Assembly (NCBI GenBank): GCA_900239685.1
Contig: OENT01000269.1
Coordinates: forward strand, 1 to 64,000
Direction of reading: 5' to 3'
DNA length: 64,000 bases
DNA from: Rotaria macrura
Lineage: Eukaryota; Rotifera; Eurotatoria; Philodinida; Philodinidae
Numbering within the stretch: position 1 is the first letter of the stretch; each line of letters begins with the position of its first letter. Positions 28,718 through 38,037 of this stretch are shown here, piece by piece. The notes beneath the pieces are model-generated. The model worked only from the letters and a program-made list of their open reading frames with translations. It had not been told where the DNA came from and searched no databases. Both the position numbers and the translations under genes were made by a program.

Positions 28718-29423
28718 TCTTGTTTCTGAATGTTAACTAATAAAAGACAAAACAAACCCAATAATCAACTAAAAAAAGTAAAGTAAGAAAAAACAAGAGT
28801 TCAACAAACGAAAAATACAGCTGATTGAGGAAAAGATTTCTTAAATTTGGTAAAAGTATGTTGACGAATGAGTTACAAAGATCAAACAGTTTTTCACTGT
28901 CGTTAACTGACATCTATATAGGTTGGTTACTATAGAAGGTCCTGAGTAGTCAACAGCTGTAAGACAAACATACAAGTAGCGCGGCGTTACCGTCGCTAAC
29001 CCTCTACTGAAAGGATTTGATGTTGTTGAAGAAAGGATACCAGAGCAAGAAAACACATGAAAGGATCTGCTCATACGCAAGTGAAAGAAAAAAATGAAGA
29101 TAATAGTCAATGTCCAAAATACGTCGAATCTCTCGATAGTTTTTCTTGTCTCTTAATTTCACCTGTATTCAGTATTTCTGCTTCATTCTGTGTATCCTGT
29201 GCATATTTGCTATATCATTCATACCGTCAGTTTTCTCTGTACAACATGTTTCGAATCCATAGTACTCATACCCAGGTCAAAGACGTACGACAGTAACCTG
29301 CCGGATCCGATGAATTTCCAGCGGATTCCTGAAGCAGGATCCGAAAATCGGTTCCGGCTACCGGTTCCCGCTCTGTTCCTGTCAATTCCTGCAACCGGAC
29401 GTTATTCCCGGATACGGATGCCG
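28718..29423. other. Region upstream of ABCF3, promoter side
   Basis: This lies between the ABCF3 start and the minisatellite. No exon is supported. The first ~500 bp are ordinary AT-rich sequence that would contain the ABCF3 promoter; I recognise no defined element. From about 29285 the composition shifts to GC-rich, with GGATCC and TTCC words leading into the tandem repeats. Confidence 0.5.
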
Positions 29424-29720
29424 TTTCCGATACGTTTCCTGGCAAAGGTTCCGATGTTTTTCCCGAGCAACAGGATCCCGTCCGTATTCCTCCCGTTTCC
29501 GGTACGTTTCCTGGGAAAGGTTCCGATGTGTTTCCAGAGCAACAGGATCCCGTCCGTATTCCTCCCGTTTCCGGTACGTTTCCTGGGAAAGGTTCCGATG
29601 TGTTTCCAGAGCAACAGGATCCCGTCCGTATTCCTCCCGTTTCCGGTACGTTTCCTGAGAAAGGTTCCGATGTGTTTCCAGAGCAACAGGATCCCGTCCG
29701 TATTCCTCCCGTTTCCGGTT
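29424..29720. repeat. 72-bp minisatellite, about 4.1 units
   Basis: The word TTTCCGG or TTTCCGA recurs at 29424, 29496, 29568, 29640 and 29712, giving an exact 72-bp period. Units two to four are nearly identical; the first differs at several positions (for example TTTTTCCCGAG instead of GTGTTTCCAGAG). Each unit carries GAGCAACAGGATCCCGTCC. Because 72 is a multiple of three and the unit lacks stops in several frames, open frames of 94-199 codons run through the array on both strands. I take these as consequences of the repeat rather than genes. The array is much richer in GC than its surroundings. Confidence 0.93.
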
Positions 29721-29959
29721 TTGGTACGGGACTACACCATACCGTATTCAATGTTGTTAGGGCTCGAGTCCTGCATGCAGATACGTTGAGATACGCCCTA
29801 AAAACTATTTTTCGCAATTCTATAATGTCGATAAATTTGAATCCCACAATCGATGACTCGAATCATAAGAATGTATGCAAGAAAATTGCAAAAAACTAGA
29901 TTAAAAGTAGTTTTTGTAAAAAGATGAGAAACAATAGAACAAATTTTGAGTAGAGTGAC

Positions 29960-30572
29960 TAGGGGTGCAACAAATCCAAGGCCTTGGGATTTGATGCAAA
30001 TAGATTTGGATTTGTTCTTGACTGAGATTTGGATTTGGGCTTGGTCTTAAATTGCCCAAATCTGATGAGAATTTTTAATATAAAGTCTTAGAAGGGAGAG
30101 AAGAGTATTAATTCTTAGAGGCTGATATCAAATTGTTTAGATTTGGTATACATTTGGGTTTGGATTTGTATCTTAGATTTGGATTTGGGATTTGGTCGGT
30201 ATCATTATGAGTAGGGTTTGGGTAGGATTTGTGTTTGGGATTTGGGATTGAGATTTTGTTTCAATGTAGCACGACTACAAAATTTGACTGATGTTAGATC
30301 GGAAACAAATCCCAAGTCCAAATCCAAATCTAAGACCCAAACCCAAATCCAAGTCCAAGTCCAAACCCCGAATTCCAAACGTATCACCAATCCCGAATCC
30401 CAAATCTAAGCTGAAAAAAGTAATATAAACAATCCTGTGATCCAAATATAGACGAAATCCACAGCTAGGAACTCAGTTCTTACTATACCCCAAGTCCAGA
30501 AACCAAATCCAAGTCCAAACCTCAGAGATTTGGTAACAAATCCCAAATCCATTAAAGATTTGTTGCCCCCTA
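29960..30572. mobile_element. hAT-like non-autonomous foldback element (MITE), 613 bp
   Basis: The ends are inverted copies: the left begins TAGGGGTGCAACAAATC and the right end, read in reverse complement, begins TAGGGGGCAACAAATC. The flanking 8 bp are AGAGTGAC on the left and AGTGTAAC on the right, matching at 6 of 8 positions, which fits a decayed 8-bp target duplication. The TAGGGGTG-type terminus and 8-bp duplication are typical of the hAT superfamily. The interior is an inverted arrangement of GGATTTGG-type words: G-rich on the plus strand up to about 30270, then C-rich from about 30300 (CCAAATCCAAATCC). No transposase is encoded. The superfamily is inferred from the ends only. Confidence 0.75.
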
Positions 30573-31731
30573 AGTGTAACTTTACGATATTCTTCTTTTT
30601 TTGAGAGCTTTGCACATAATCATAACCAGCGGACATAGCATTTTAATTTTCTTTAACTTGTAGTAATCAGATCTCACACAATTCTAGGATAGGGAGGTTG
30701 ACATTTTAATCCCTCGTAGTACCCATCCATCCCTACTTAACGTCAAATTTTCAAGAAATTCTGGCGTCCAGTTTTCGAGAAAACCGAGGTTAAACATGAG
30801 GTTTTCGGAGACCCAGGGACCATTAAAAGCCATTTATCTGGAAAAAAACGCACCATTGAAGAATGTAGTCTATAGCGGTAGAACGAGCATAGTATGAACT
30901 TCATTTCGATTATAAAATATTGGACTCTTTAACTGGTCCTGTAGATTTCATCAGGAGCTCAATTATCCATGGAGTGTCATTTTAGACCGATTTTGTAAGT
31001 TCTTGCATAAATTCAAATTTAGAGATATAATTCTGAAAACCATTCCGTGGAGACAATTTTTGACGCTCTATCCAGTGGTCTATTCGGAACATTCAAATAA
31101 TATTCAGGTATGATGCTATCGGCACCTCTGGGGTCCTGTTTTTTTGAGAAAATCGACTATTTGACCTGCCGTCATCGATTTAACGCATAATTTGGATCAA
31201 AACAAACTATGACTTCTTAGATAAGTCGACGAGGGTCACAAAACTGGCGTACTTAAATTATGCCAGAAGAATGTCGATGCAGAAGTGGGCGGAGCTGCGT
31301 GGAAGTACCCTGGATTGTTTTTCGCGACGATTAGCGACTTTTCTGAGCTGATAAATCGCAAAGGCCACTTGAGCCTTTAAAACTCTTAAAAACCTGCCTA
31401 GAGTCAATTTGTATAGAATAATCTGAAGAAAATAGTTTTAAAGTTACATCTCTGAGCGAAAGAATCATAGAAGAGTTTTACTGAAAATGAACATATTTAA
31501 GAAAAGATTGCTGTTATTCGTATTTTGAGAATTTCATCATGAAAGTGGGAACTTACCTAAAAACACTGGGGAATGTTCGTGATCAGCTTGAAAAGATCTA
31601 TGAAAATAGATATTAATCAAGAAAGCATAAAATTTTCCACAACTTTGAATTAGCGGCCCCTCTTTAATTAAAATACATTTATTTCTAGGCTATTTATTTC
31701 TTAGCTATCTATAGGTAATAGCGATTTCAGA
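30573..31731. other. Non-coding stretch upstream of the ABCB pseudogene
   Basis: About 1.1 kb without a supported exon. Full-length ABCB genes would have their first transmembrane domain coded here, but I see no hydrophobic exon chain in frame with the NBD. The composition is less AT-rich than elsewhere and may be old element sequence; I found no ends. Confidence 0.5.
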
Positions 31732-33175
31732 ACTGGTCGGACAAAACATAATCTTGTTGGTGATATTGGTTTTGCTGACGTTCATTTTTCTAATCCATCA
31801 CGACCTGATGTCAGAATTCGCAACGATATTTCATTCAATGTCGAACTGGGCCAAACTATGGGACTTGTTGGGTCATCTGGTTCAGGAAAATCAACATGTG
31901 TACAATCATTACAACGATTGAATGATTTTGATTCTGGTTCAATATTTATTGATGATCATCAAGTCAATGAATATTATTTGAAGCGGTTAAGACAATACAT
32001 TGGTGTTGTCAGTCAAGAACCAGTTTTATTTCAAGCAACTATTCGAGAAAATATTTTATTTTGAAGAGATAATGCAACTAATGATGAGGTTGAAAAAGCA
32101 GCGAAAATAGCTAATGCGCATCATTTTATCATGACTTCACCTGATGTGACTCACATCAGGTGAGTGATACTTTATAATCATATTCATGCTTTTTCTTGAT
32201 GTCTTGTTTACTTCATCGCTTGTATATATATTTATAGAAATATGAAACTCAAGTAGGTGAACATGAAGTCACACTCTCAGGTGAGCAGAAGCAAAGAGTT
32301 GGTAAGTTTATAATGAGAATTTCTATGAAACTATCGATTAACTTCGGCTTTTTATAAAACTCTTAATAGCCATTGATCGAGCATTGATTCGAGATCCAAA
32401 GATTTCACTTCTTGATGAAGGTATAAATTCATTTGTTCTTCTTCTCATGGTGATATAATTTTCTTTTCAACATAGTAGCAACTAGTACAATTGATTATGA
32501 AAGTGAAAATATTGTACAAGATGCTTTGGATCGTACTTCGAAAGACATATTAGAAATTCAATTTAAATGTTTTTACACCCAGGTCGATCAAAACGGATAT
32601 CCGTTACGGACCGTTGAGTGGACGCAGTTCTACGGAGCGTAACATCATTAAAATAGGGCCGTATACGGCCGTATTTTCACAGTATACGATCCTTTATTAC
32701 TGTGCCCAGAAATAGCACCGTACACGGAGCCGTGTACTGTGAAAATACGGCCCTATTTTAATGATGTTACGGTCCGTATAACTGCGTCCACTCAACGGTC
32801 CGTATCGTTCGACCTGGGCAGTTATATTGTTGAATTTTATTAGGTCGTATAACATTGGTAATTGCACATCGTCTATTGACAATTCTTAATGCTGATAAAA
32901 TCGTTGTAATGCATAAAGGTGAAGTGGTTGAGAAAGGTAATCACGAATTATTGATGCACGCACGTGGAACCTATTTTGGCGTTGTAGAACAACAAAACGT
33001 ACGTCCAGTTGAAGAAGAAGAAAAATTAAAAACTCTTGAGAGAACAGAACATATTGAATCTGTTGCATTGCACAAAACTGAAGAAATTCGATCCAATGTC
33101 AAAAGAAATGTGCTTCAACTAATGCTAGTTTGCTATTATCCATTATGAATGCTTTATATGGTAAAAGGAAAAACA
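31732..33175 (+). pseudogene. ABCB (P-glycoprotein-like) NBD1 remnant, inactivated
   Basis: A chain of exon remnants encodes the first nucleotide-binding domain of a full ABCB exporter. It opens with DIGFADVHFSNPSRPDV, then Walker A GSSGSGKST (near 31870) and Q-loop VVSQEPVLFQA. An in-frame TGA at 32062-32064 replaces the glycine codon of the usual ILFGRDNAT. The signature is LSGEQ instead of LSGGQ (near 32275). Walker B and D-loop read ISLLDE/ATSTID across an intron. The H-loop exon begins about 32845 (ITLVIAHRLLTI). The intron before it has lost its GT donor (exon end TCGAAAG is followed by ACATAT) and holds a 242-bp palindromic insertion. After the NBD the linker runs to about 33130, where a frame change is needed to read SIMNALYGKRK, the usual start of the second membrane domain. 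Both membrane domains and NBD2 are missing. It is a truncated pseudogene, not a transporter. Confidence 0.88.
32578..32819. mobile_element. Palindromic foldback element in the ABCB pseudogene
   Basis: A 242-bp near-perfect inverted repeat. The left terminus reads CCCAGGTCGA and the right terminus ends TCGACCTGGG. The arms share GGACCGTTGAGTGGACGCAG and CATCATTAAAATAGGGCCGTA-type blocks in opposite orientation, around a short central loop near 32690-32720. It carries no coding capacity. It sits in the intron before the H-loop exon of the ABCB remnant. A target duplication is not clear (only CA on each side), so the superfamily is undetermined. Confidence 0.85.
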
Positions 33176-33786
33176 ATTAATGTCAAAAATAACTAAAAGA
33201 ATGAATCCTCACAGTGGTGAGAGACATTGTGAATAACAAAAAACTTATTTATTCTGTCGGGGAGTGATCAGTACAATAAATAAATTTTCAAGCAAGAAGA
33301 GAAAGCCTATTCTTAGTTCTGAAGGTTATATTGATGTTTCAGAGCGAAAAACTGATGCGAAGTTAATTTTTTGAGGTCAGAATAGAGACTGCAAAGCAAA
33401 ATTAAATTTAGTACATTATTCTCTTCATTTCAGTATAAATTGTTGTCTTCTATGAATAAGCGTTACTGTTAGCCTCTACTTTAATTTCATCCCAATCGAT
33501 GACCTATGCGAAAAAATATTTTTGCAACGAATTGTTCAGTCACCGAAAATTCTAAACAGAGTGCTGCTATTAAGCACAAGCAAGAATGATTCCCATATTA
33601 AAGATCGAATTTTTTCTTTTAAATAACAATCGAACTTTATAAGAAAGAAAACTTGGTTTTAGAAATCTTCTCGACGTCAGATGGCCATACAAGTCTTTCA
33701 TTTTTCTTAGAAGTTGTGCAACACAAGCTTCATATCTACATGAAAATATTTACAATATTTCAATTGTATCAGTGTAGAGTCTGTTC
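33176..33786. other. Non-coding stretch after the ABCB remnant
   Basis: About 600 bp of AT-rich sequence where a complete ABCB gene would continue into its second membrane domain. I could not follow any further ABCB exon here. Confidence 0.5.
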
Positions 33787-34672
33787 TACTTAGGAATGAT
33801 CAAAAGTAGTGAAATTGACACTTTAAGGCCACATAATAACCTTCAGAATCTTTCTTTCTGTACAGTCTGATAGAGAAACAAATGCTCTATTTTGCTATGC
33901 TATTTGATCATACTTCAACTAATATCATAGCAATAAAATTTCGAAGAAATGTATTTTTTAAAAGTATGTCTTGGTGACGATCTGTGTTGCCAATAACTCT
34001 CCATGAAAACATGATAGAGAGCTACGATTTTCACCGTTTAAAAGTGGAGACGAAGATGCATCGAATTACATATCATATATTTTCTCAGACGTTATTTGAA
34101 ACAAGTTGAATTCATTTTTTAAGCATCGAAAACAGTCGTGTTTTATTTTTCCACAGGGATTGCTGAAGAAATCATTTGGCACTTCAACAAAAACGTCTAT
34201 AATTTCAGAATGATATTTCAAAATATCCAAATTTTCTGTAGTTTTTTAGAGCTTACATCGATGGTTTCAATATTCACCTGAAAAATGGGAATTCATTGAA
34301 AACAACTCACGAGTAGCACTGTTTTCAAAAAGGTTGATTGAAAACTTTTAAAAATTTATGTCAACAAACCTACAATACACGCTTTAGTGGATCTTCTTTT
34401 TCTCTTTCTAACCGTGAAAACCGCAACTTTGCACCTTGTTTCTATGAAACGGTATTCAAAAAAAGGTCGCTGAATGGGCCTTGATATAACCGTCAGGCAT
34501 AAAAAATAGTATTTTAGAAATTTTATTTTTATGATATTAGTTGAAGTAGGATCAAATAGCATAGAAAAATAGAGCATTGTTTTCTCTGTCAGACTGTGCA
34601 GAAATAAATATTCTGAAGGTTATTATATCTTCTTAAAGTGTCAATTTCACTACTTTTGGTCAGTCCTAAGTA
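33787..34672. mobile_element. MITE with about 180-bp terminal inverted repeats, flanked by TA
   Basis: The segment 33787-33972 matches the reverse complement of about 34495-34672 over roughly 180 bp with scattered differences. Shared blocks include AAAAGTAGTGAAATTGACAC, ATAATAACCTTCAGAAT, and CTTCAACTAATATCAT. The termini read TACTTAGGA at the left and TCCTAAGTA at the right, so the element can be read as CTTAGGA...TCCTAAG flanked by TA on each side. A TA duplication is the hallmark of Tc1/mariner-type insertion. The ~520-bp centre encodes no transposase. The family is inferred from the TA flank alone, which two bases of chance could also give. Confidence 0.72.
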
Positions 34673-35131
34673 TTATATTCAAAAACGATGCTTCACTCAT
34701 TTTAAAAAATTTTCTGATTCAAACAACTTCTATTACTCATGAATGATAGAATAAGAGAAAAAATACAAAACTAATTGCATGACTTCTGGATAGTTCTTCG
34801 TCGTATTTTCTTTCTGATTCGTTCTATTTTAAACAAGGAGAAGGATTTTTCGGCATCGATTGAAAAATTGACGAGCTTTTCAGTGGTATTCTTTGATGTA
34901 CATTCGAAGCTCGTCGATTAACAAGCATGTTCTGTCATGTTGTTCATGTATATCTAGTTGAATATTTTTGAGAGCATGACTTTCTATGGTAAAACTATTT
35001 AAACATTATATTTTTCGTTTACTCTAAGTCAATGTTTATCAAATAAATTACATTCACATAACCATAGAAATATGAGAAGAAGAAAATGAAAATTGTTTAT
35101 CTATTGTCATATGCGTAAAACAAGAATAACA

Positions 35132-36389
35132 TTATTGATTAAGTTGATTTGTCGTATTTGTCTAAAGAAATGCAAAATAAATCATTGCCCATCTAAATTC
35201 AATCCAACTTACATTACGCTGTGTCATTATATCGGTAACTTCACGATCTTCAGGTAGCATCGTTGGTGAAGCAACTTGACGTTGTTGTTGCTGCTGTTGC
35301 GGTTGTTGGTTTGATTTTGTTATTTTACCTAATTTGACCAAAACATGAACAAGACGTCGAGCAGATATTGGCTCATTGGCTATTATAAACGAGAGATGAA
35401 TAATCGTTGTAGAAGAATAAAAGACATCTTACGATTGTATTGGAGCTCTTTTGCAGCTGAAATAAGATCGTTGTCTGTAAGCGTAATACCGAAGCGTAGT
35501 AAAACGCCAGGTATGGCAGTATATGGTAATCGACCTGATGGATCTACTCGATCAAATGTTTCTGTAAATTAGAAGAAAATAGTTTTTGTGCGCATTTTTA
35601 TAATGAATAATAGACAGACCATTAAGTTGACGAACAGTTAATTTTTCCACATTAGCAACACCCGTTCGTTCTTTCTAAAATACAAGGAACAAAGAAAGCG
35701 TACATCAAATGTAATTAGTTTTAAATTAAATTTTCTTACAGATGCAAAATTTTTTTCTTTTCCATTTTCTATGGATGGACCATTTACATTTATTGGATGA
35801 GGCCTATGATGATGATGATGATGATGGTGATGATAATATTCCATGACTTGTCCCGCGTTTTGCGGCGGAACATTAGATAAACGAAGAGGTAGATTGTTAC
35901 GTGGACCTGTATCAACACTACGTGCTCGATTTCTTGCACCTCTGGGCTGTTCAACATAAGTACTATTATTATTTGTTACGTTTCGCAATGGTTCATTAGA
36001 TAAATTAGGCCATGGTTGATTCATAGGATGTGGTACTTGAGCAGGATAAAACGGACGAAGAGGTGGAAGTGGTTGCTGTTGATTAGAATGGAATGTTCGA
36101 ATAGCCGGTGCAAGTCCCATAACATTAGTTACAGATCGACATGACGGTGGTGGATAATTATTCGTCGATTGAATGGTCGGTTTACGTAGCGTCGCTATCG
36201 ATGATATCGAGTAGTTAGATGGTCTAAAATAGAGTTACAAAATGAAAACTAGTAGAAGTTGTAATTTATAGTTAATTTACTGTTGGGGATAAATAATGGG
36301 AGCAGGTGGCCGTTGGCCATAGTAATATGGTTGTCGATACTGTTGATGAGATTGCGGTGCGAATGGTGCTGGTATAAACATATTCCCCC

Positions 36390-36426
<37 letters not shown>

Positions 36427-37377
36427 TTGTTGTTGCCTCTGCTGTTGTTGTTGCTGCTGTTGTTGTTGTTGTTGTTGTTGATGCTGTTGATATTGATGTT
36501 GCTGTAATACAGGATTACTAAAATAAGGTTGCTGAAATCTCGGTTGCTGCCATAGATGGTCAGGTTTACCAACATGAGGAACAAAAGGAGCCATCAATTT
36601 CGGATAATCTCGATTGATGTTATCTCCTTGTTGTTTGTAATTCGATAAGTCATGCAGGTGATCGGTTGGATGATTATTTTGATGAATAGATTGCTTTTTA
36701 TCAGAAGTTACAGAAACTTCACGTTCGTTCGATGTTGCTCGTTGGTGATCAACTTTAGGTTGACTATTATTTGCTATACACATTGAAGATATGGTCGTAT
36801 GAACAATATTACTGCCATTGATTAATGATGTTGTTGGTGCCATACGATCTTGTGATTGTTGACGACTGCTTAAATTTTCTGCACTACGCTGTTTTTCGAC
36901 GTCTTTAGTTTGTTCGCTATTATTGGAAAGATCAGGAACAGCTTGATTATTTTCATTTGTTGTCGTTGTTGTTGTGGTGGTGGTTGTAGGATTATTTGAT
37001 GTAGTTTTTGTTACTCGTTTTTCAACAAGTATAACACGTTCAACTTCAGCTTCTAATTTAACTTTAACTTTATACTTTCCTGTTCGATAAAGTTCCAATG
37101 CAGCCGGATAATCACGAAGAATATGTTCAACTTCTTTCGAACTTTTTATTGTTCGAGATCCTTCCATTGTACTTTGAACTAAAAGCGTTTCAAAAATAAA
37201 GTAAAATTTCATATGATAGAATTCAAAGAAGAAAAAAAACAATGCTGGCAACGAAAATCATTTACATTGTGCTTTTGTGTACGGACCACTTTGAACAGCT
37301 GTTCCACCATGATGCGCGGTTGTCGATGGTACGACATTCATAGGCGTAGAATTTTTAGCGAAATTCCCAGCAGGCAT
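35132..37377 (-). CDS. Uncharacterised poly-Q/poly-His protein with EF-hand-like segment, 624 aa, 7 exons
   Basis: Minus-strand exons, 5' to 3': 37266-37377, 36281-37178, 35740-36223, 35620-35674, 35433-35561, 35213-35379, 35132-35161. All junctions keep phase. Near the N-terminus is a non-repetitive, probably folded segment (about residues 40-95: SSKEVEHILRDYPAALELY, then KVKVKLEAEVERVILVEKRV). Next come a Thr run, a Ser/Asn/Gln-rich disordered region, a Gln run broken by a few other residues (about 262-302), Pro/Tyr/Gln-rich sequence and a nine-His run (about 467-475). The C-terminal ~115 residues look like a degenerate EF-hand pair: TFDRVDPSGRLPYTAIPGVL then LRFGITLTDNDLISAAKEL. The last intron (35162-35212, 51 bp) has good splice sites; if unspliced, the frame would instead end at 35162 with a different tail of about 17 residues. 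I do not recognise the family. Scaffold or calcium-sensor roles are guesses from composition only. Confidence 0.8.
36387..36507 (-). repeat. CAG/CAA microsatellite encoding a poly-glutamine tract
   Basis: On the plus strand this is a run of TTG and CTG triplets (GTTGTTGTTGCTGCTGCTG and similar). Read on the coding strand it gives about 37 glutamines broken by one arginine and a few histidine or tyrosine residues, in the second exon of the gene at 35132-37377. The mixture of CAA and CAG codons should limit slippage. Confidence 0.92.
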
Positions 37378-38037
37378 GTTATAATTCAGTCGAACAATTT
37401 ATCTGAATACATAATTTACACTAGTTTATAATCAACATAAACTATTCGACAACGATATGCTCATGAATAGTAATTGAGATTTACATGTCATTACTATTCA
37501 TTTGTTACAACTTACTCTAGATAATATGATAGTTCAATTATTGCTTGTATGTTAATAAGCTACAGTCAACTTGAACTGTCTTTCAACCTTCTGATTACAA
37601 CTTTAGCTACGCATTGATTGAAGTGAACAAAAAAAAAAGAGAAAATCGAAAGAGCGCAATGTATATGAGAACAACGCATAGATATTAATGTGACACATGC
37701 GTATCAACGAATGGTAAGAAGTAGTGAGTTGTCCGATTGAATCAAACAACAAACGCAATCAGTTTTTTATACCGATGTATTTCATTATGGTGTTAGACGG
37801 TCAGGCGTTACACTCGAATGCATTTGATAATAGGGTATAAAGAAAATTCTCCCTTTCATCCTTCTCATGAAACAAATATGATAGATAGCTTTTTTCGAAA
37901 AAGCTGCTCATACATGTATTCATTATAAATGAGTAAGATATTTTCACAGATAAAACAGATCGTTTAATTTTATTTTATAATGTAAAAAAGATGACGACAC
38001 ATAATTCTTATTAAGAAAATAACATTTAGTCTAATGT
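37378..38037. other. Intergenic region between two minus-strand genes
   Basis: This 660-bp stretch would hold the promoter of the poly-Q gene (start at 37377) and the 3' end of the NYN-domain gene (stop at 38038-38040). No exon or repeat is seen. Confidence 0.55.
37969..37974 (-). terminator. Candidate poly(A) signal of the NYN-domain gene
   Basis: TTTATT on the plus strand, AATAAA on the coding strand, about 65 bp downstream of the stop codon at 38038-38040. This close spacing makes it the most plausible of the hexamers in the window. Confidence 0.5.

Noticed and set aside
29190..29899. Long overlapping open frames on both strands around 29.2-29.9 kb
   Set aside because: They arise from the 72-bp stop-free tandem unit. 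Several frames are open at once, the proteins are pure repeats, and no splice chain or start context supports a gene.
30205..30410. Open frames with W/L or K/S/Q repeats inside the hAT-like element
   Set aside because: They are translations of the GATTTGG-type simple repeats, open on both strands; not a protein.
29960..30572. Possible internal telomeric repeat
   Set aside because: The words are GGATTTG-like and irregular, not the TGTGGG repeat known for bdelloid telomeres, and they sit between transposon-like inverted ends.
36249..36584. Asn/Ser-rich and Leu-rich frames opposite or shifted from the poly-Q exon
   Set aside because: They are frame-shifted or antisense readings of the CAA/CAG run, inside a confirmed exon of another gene.
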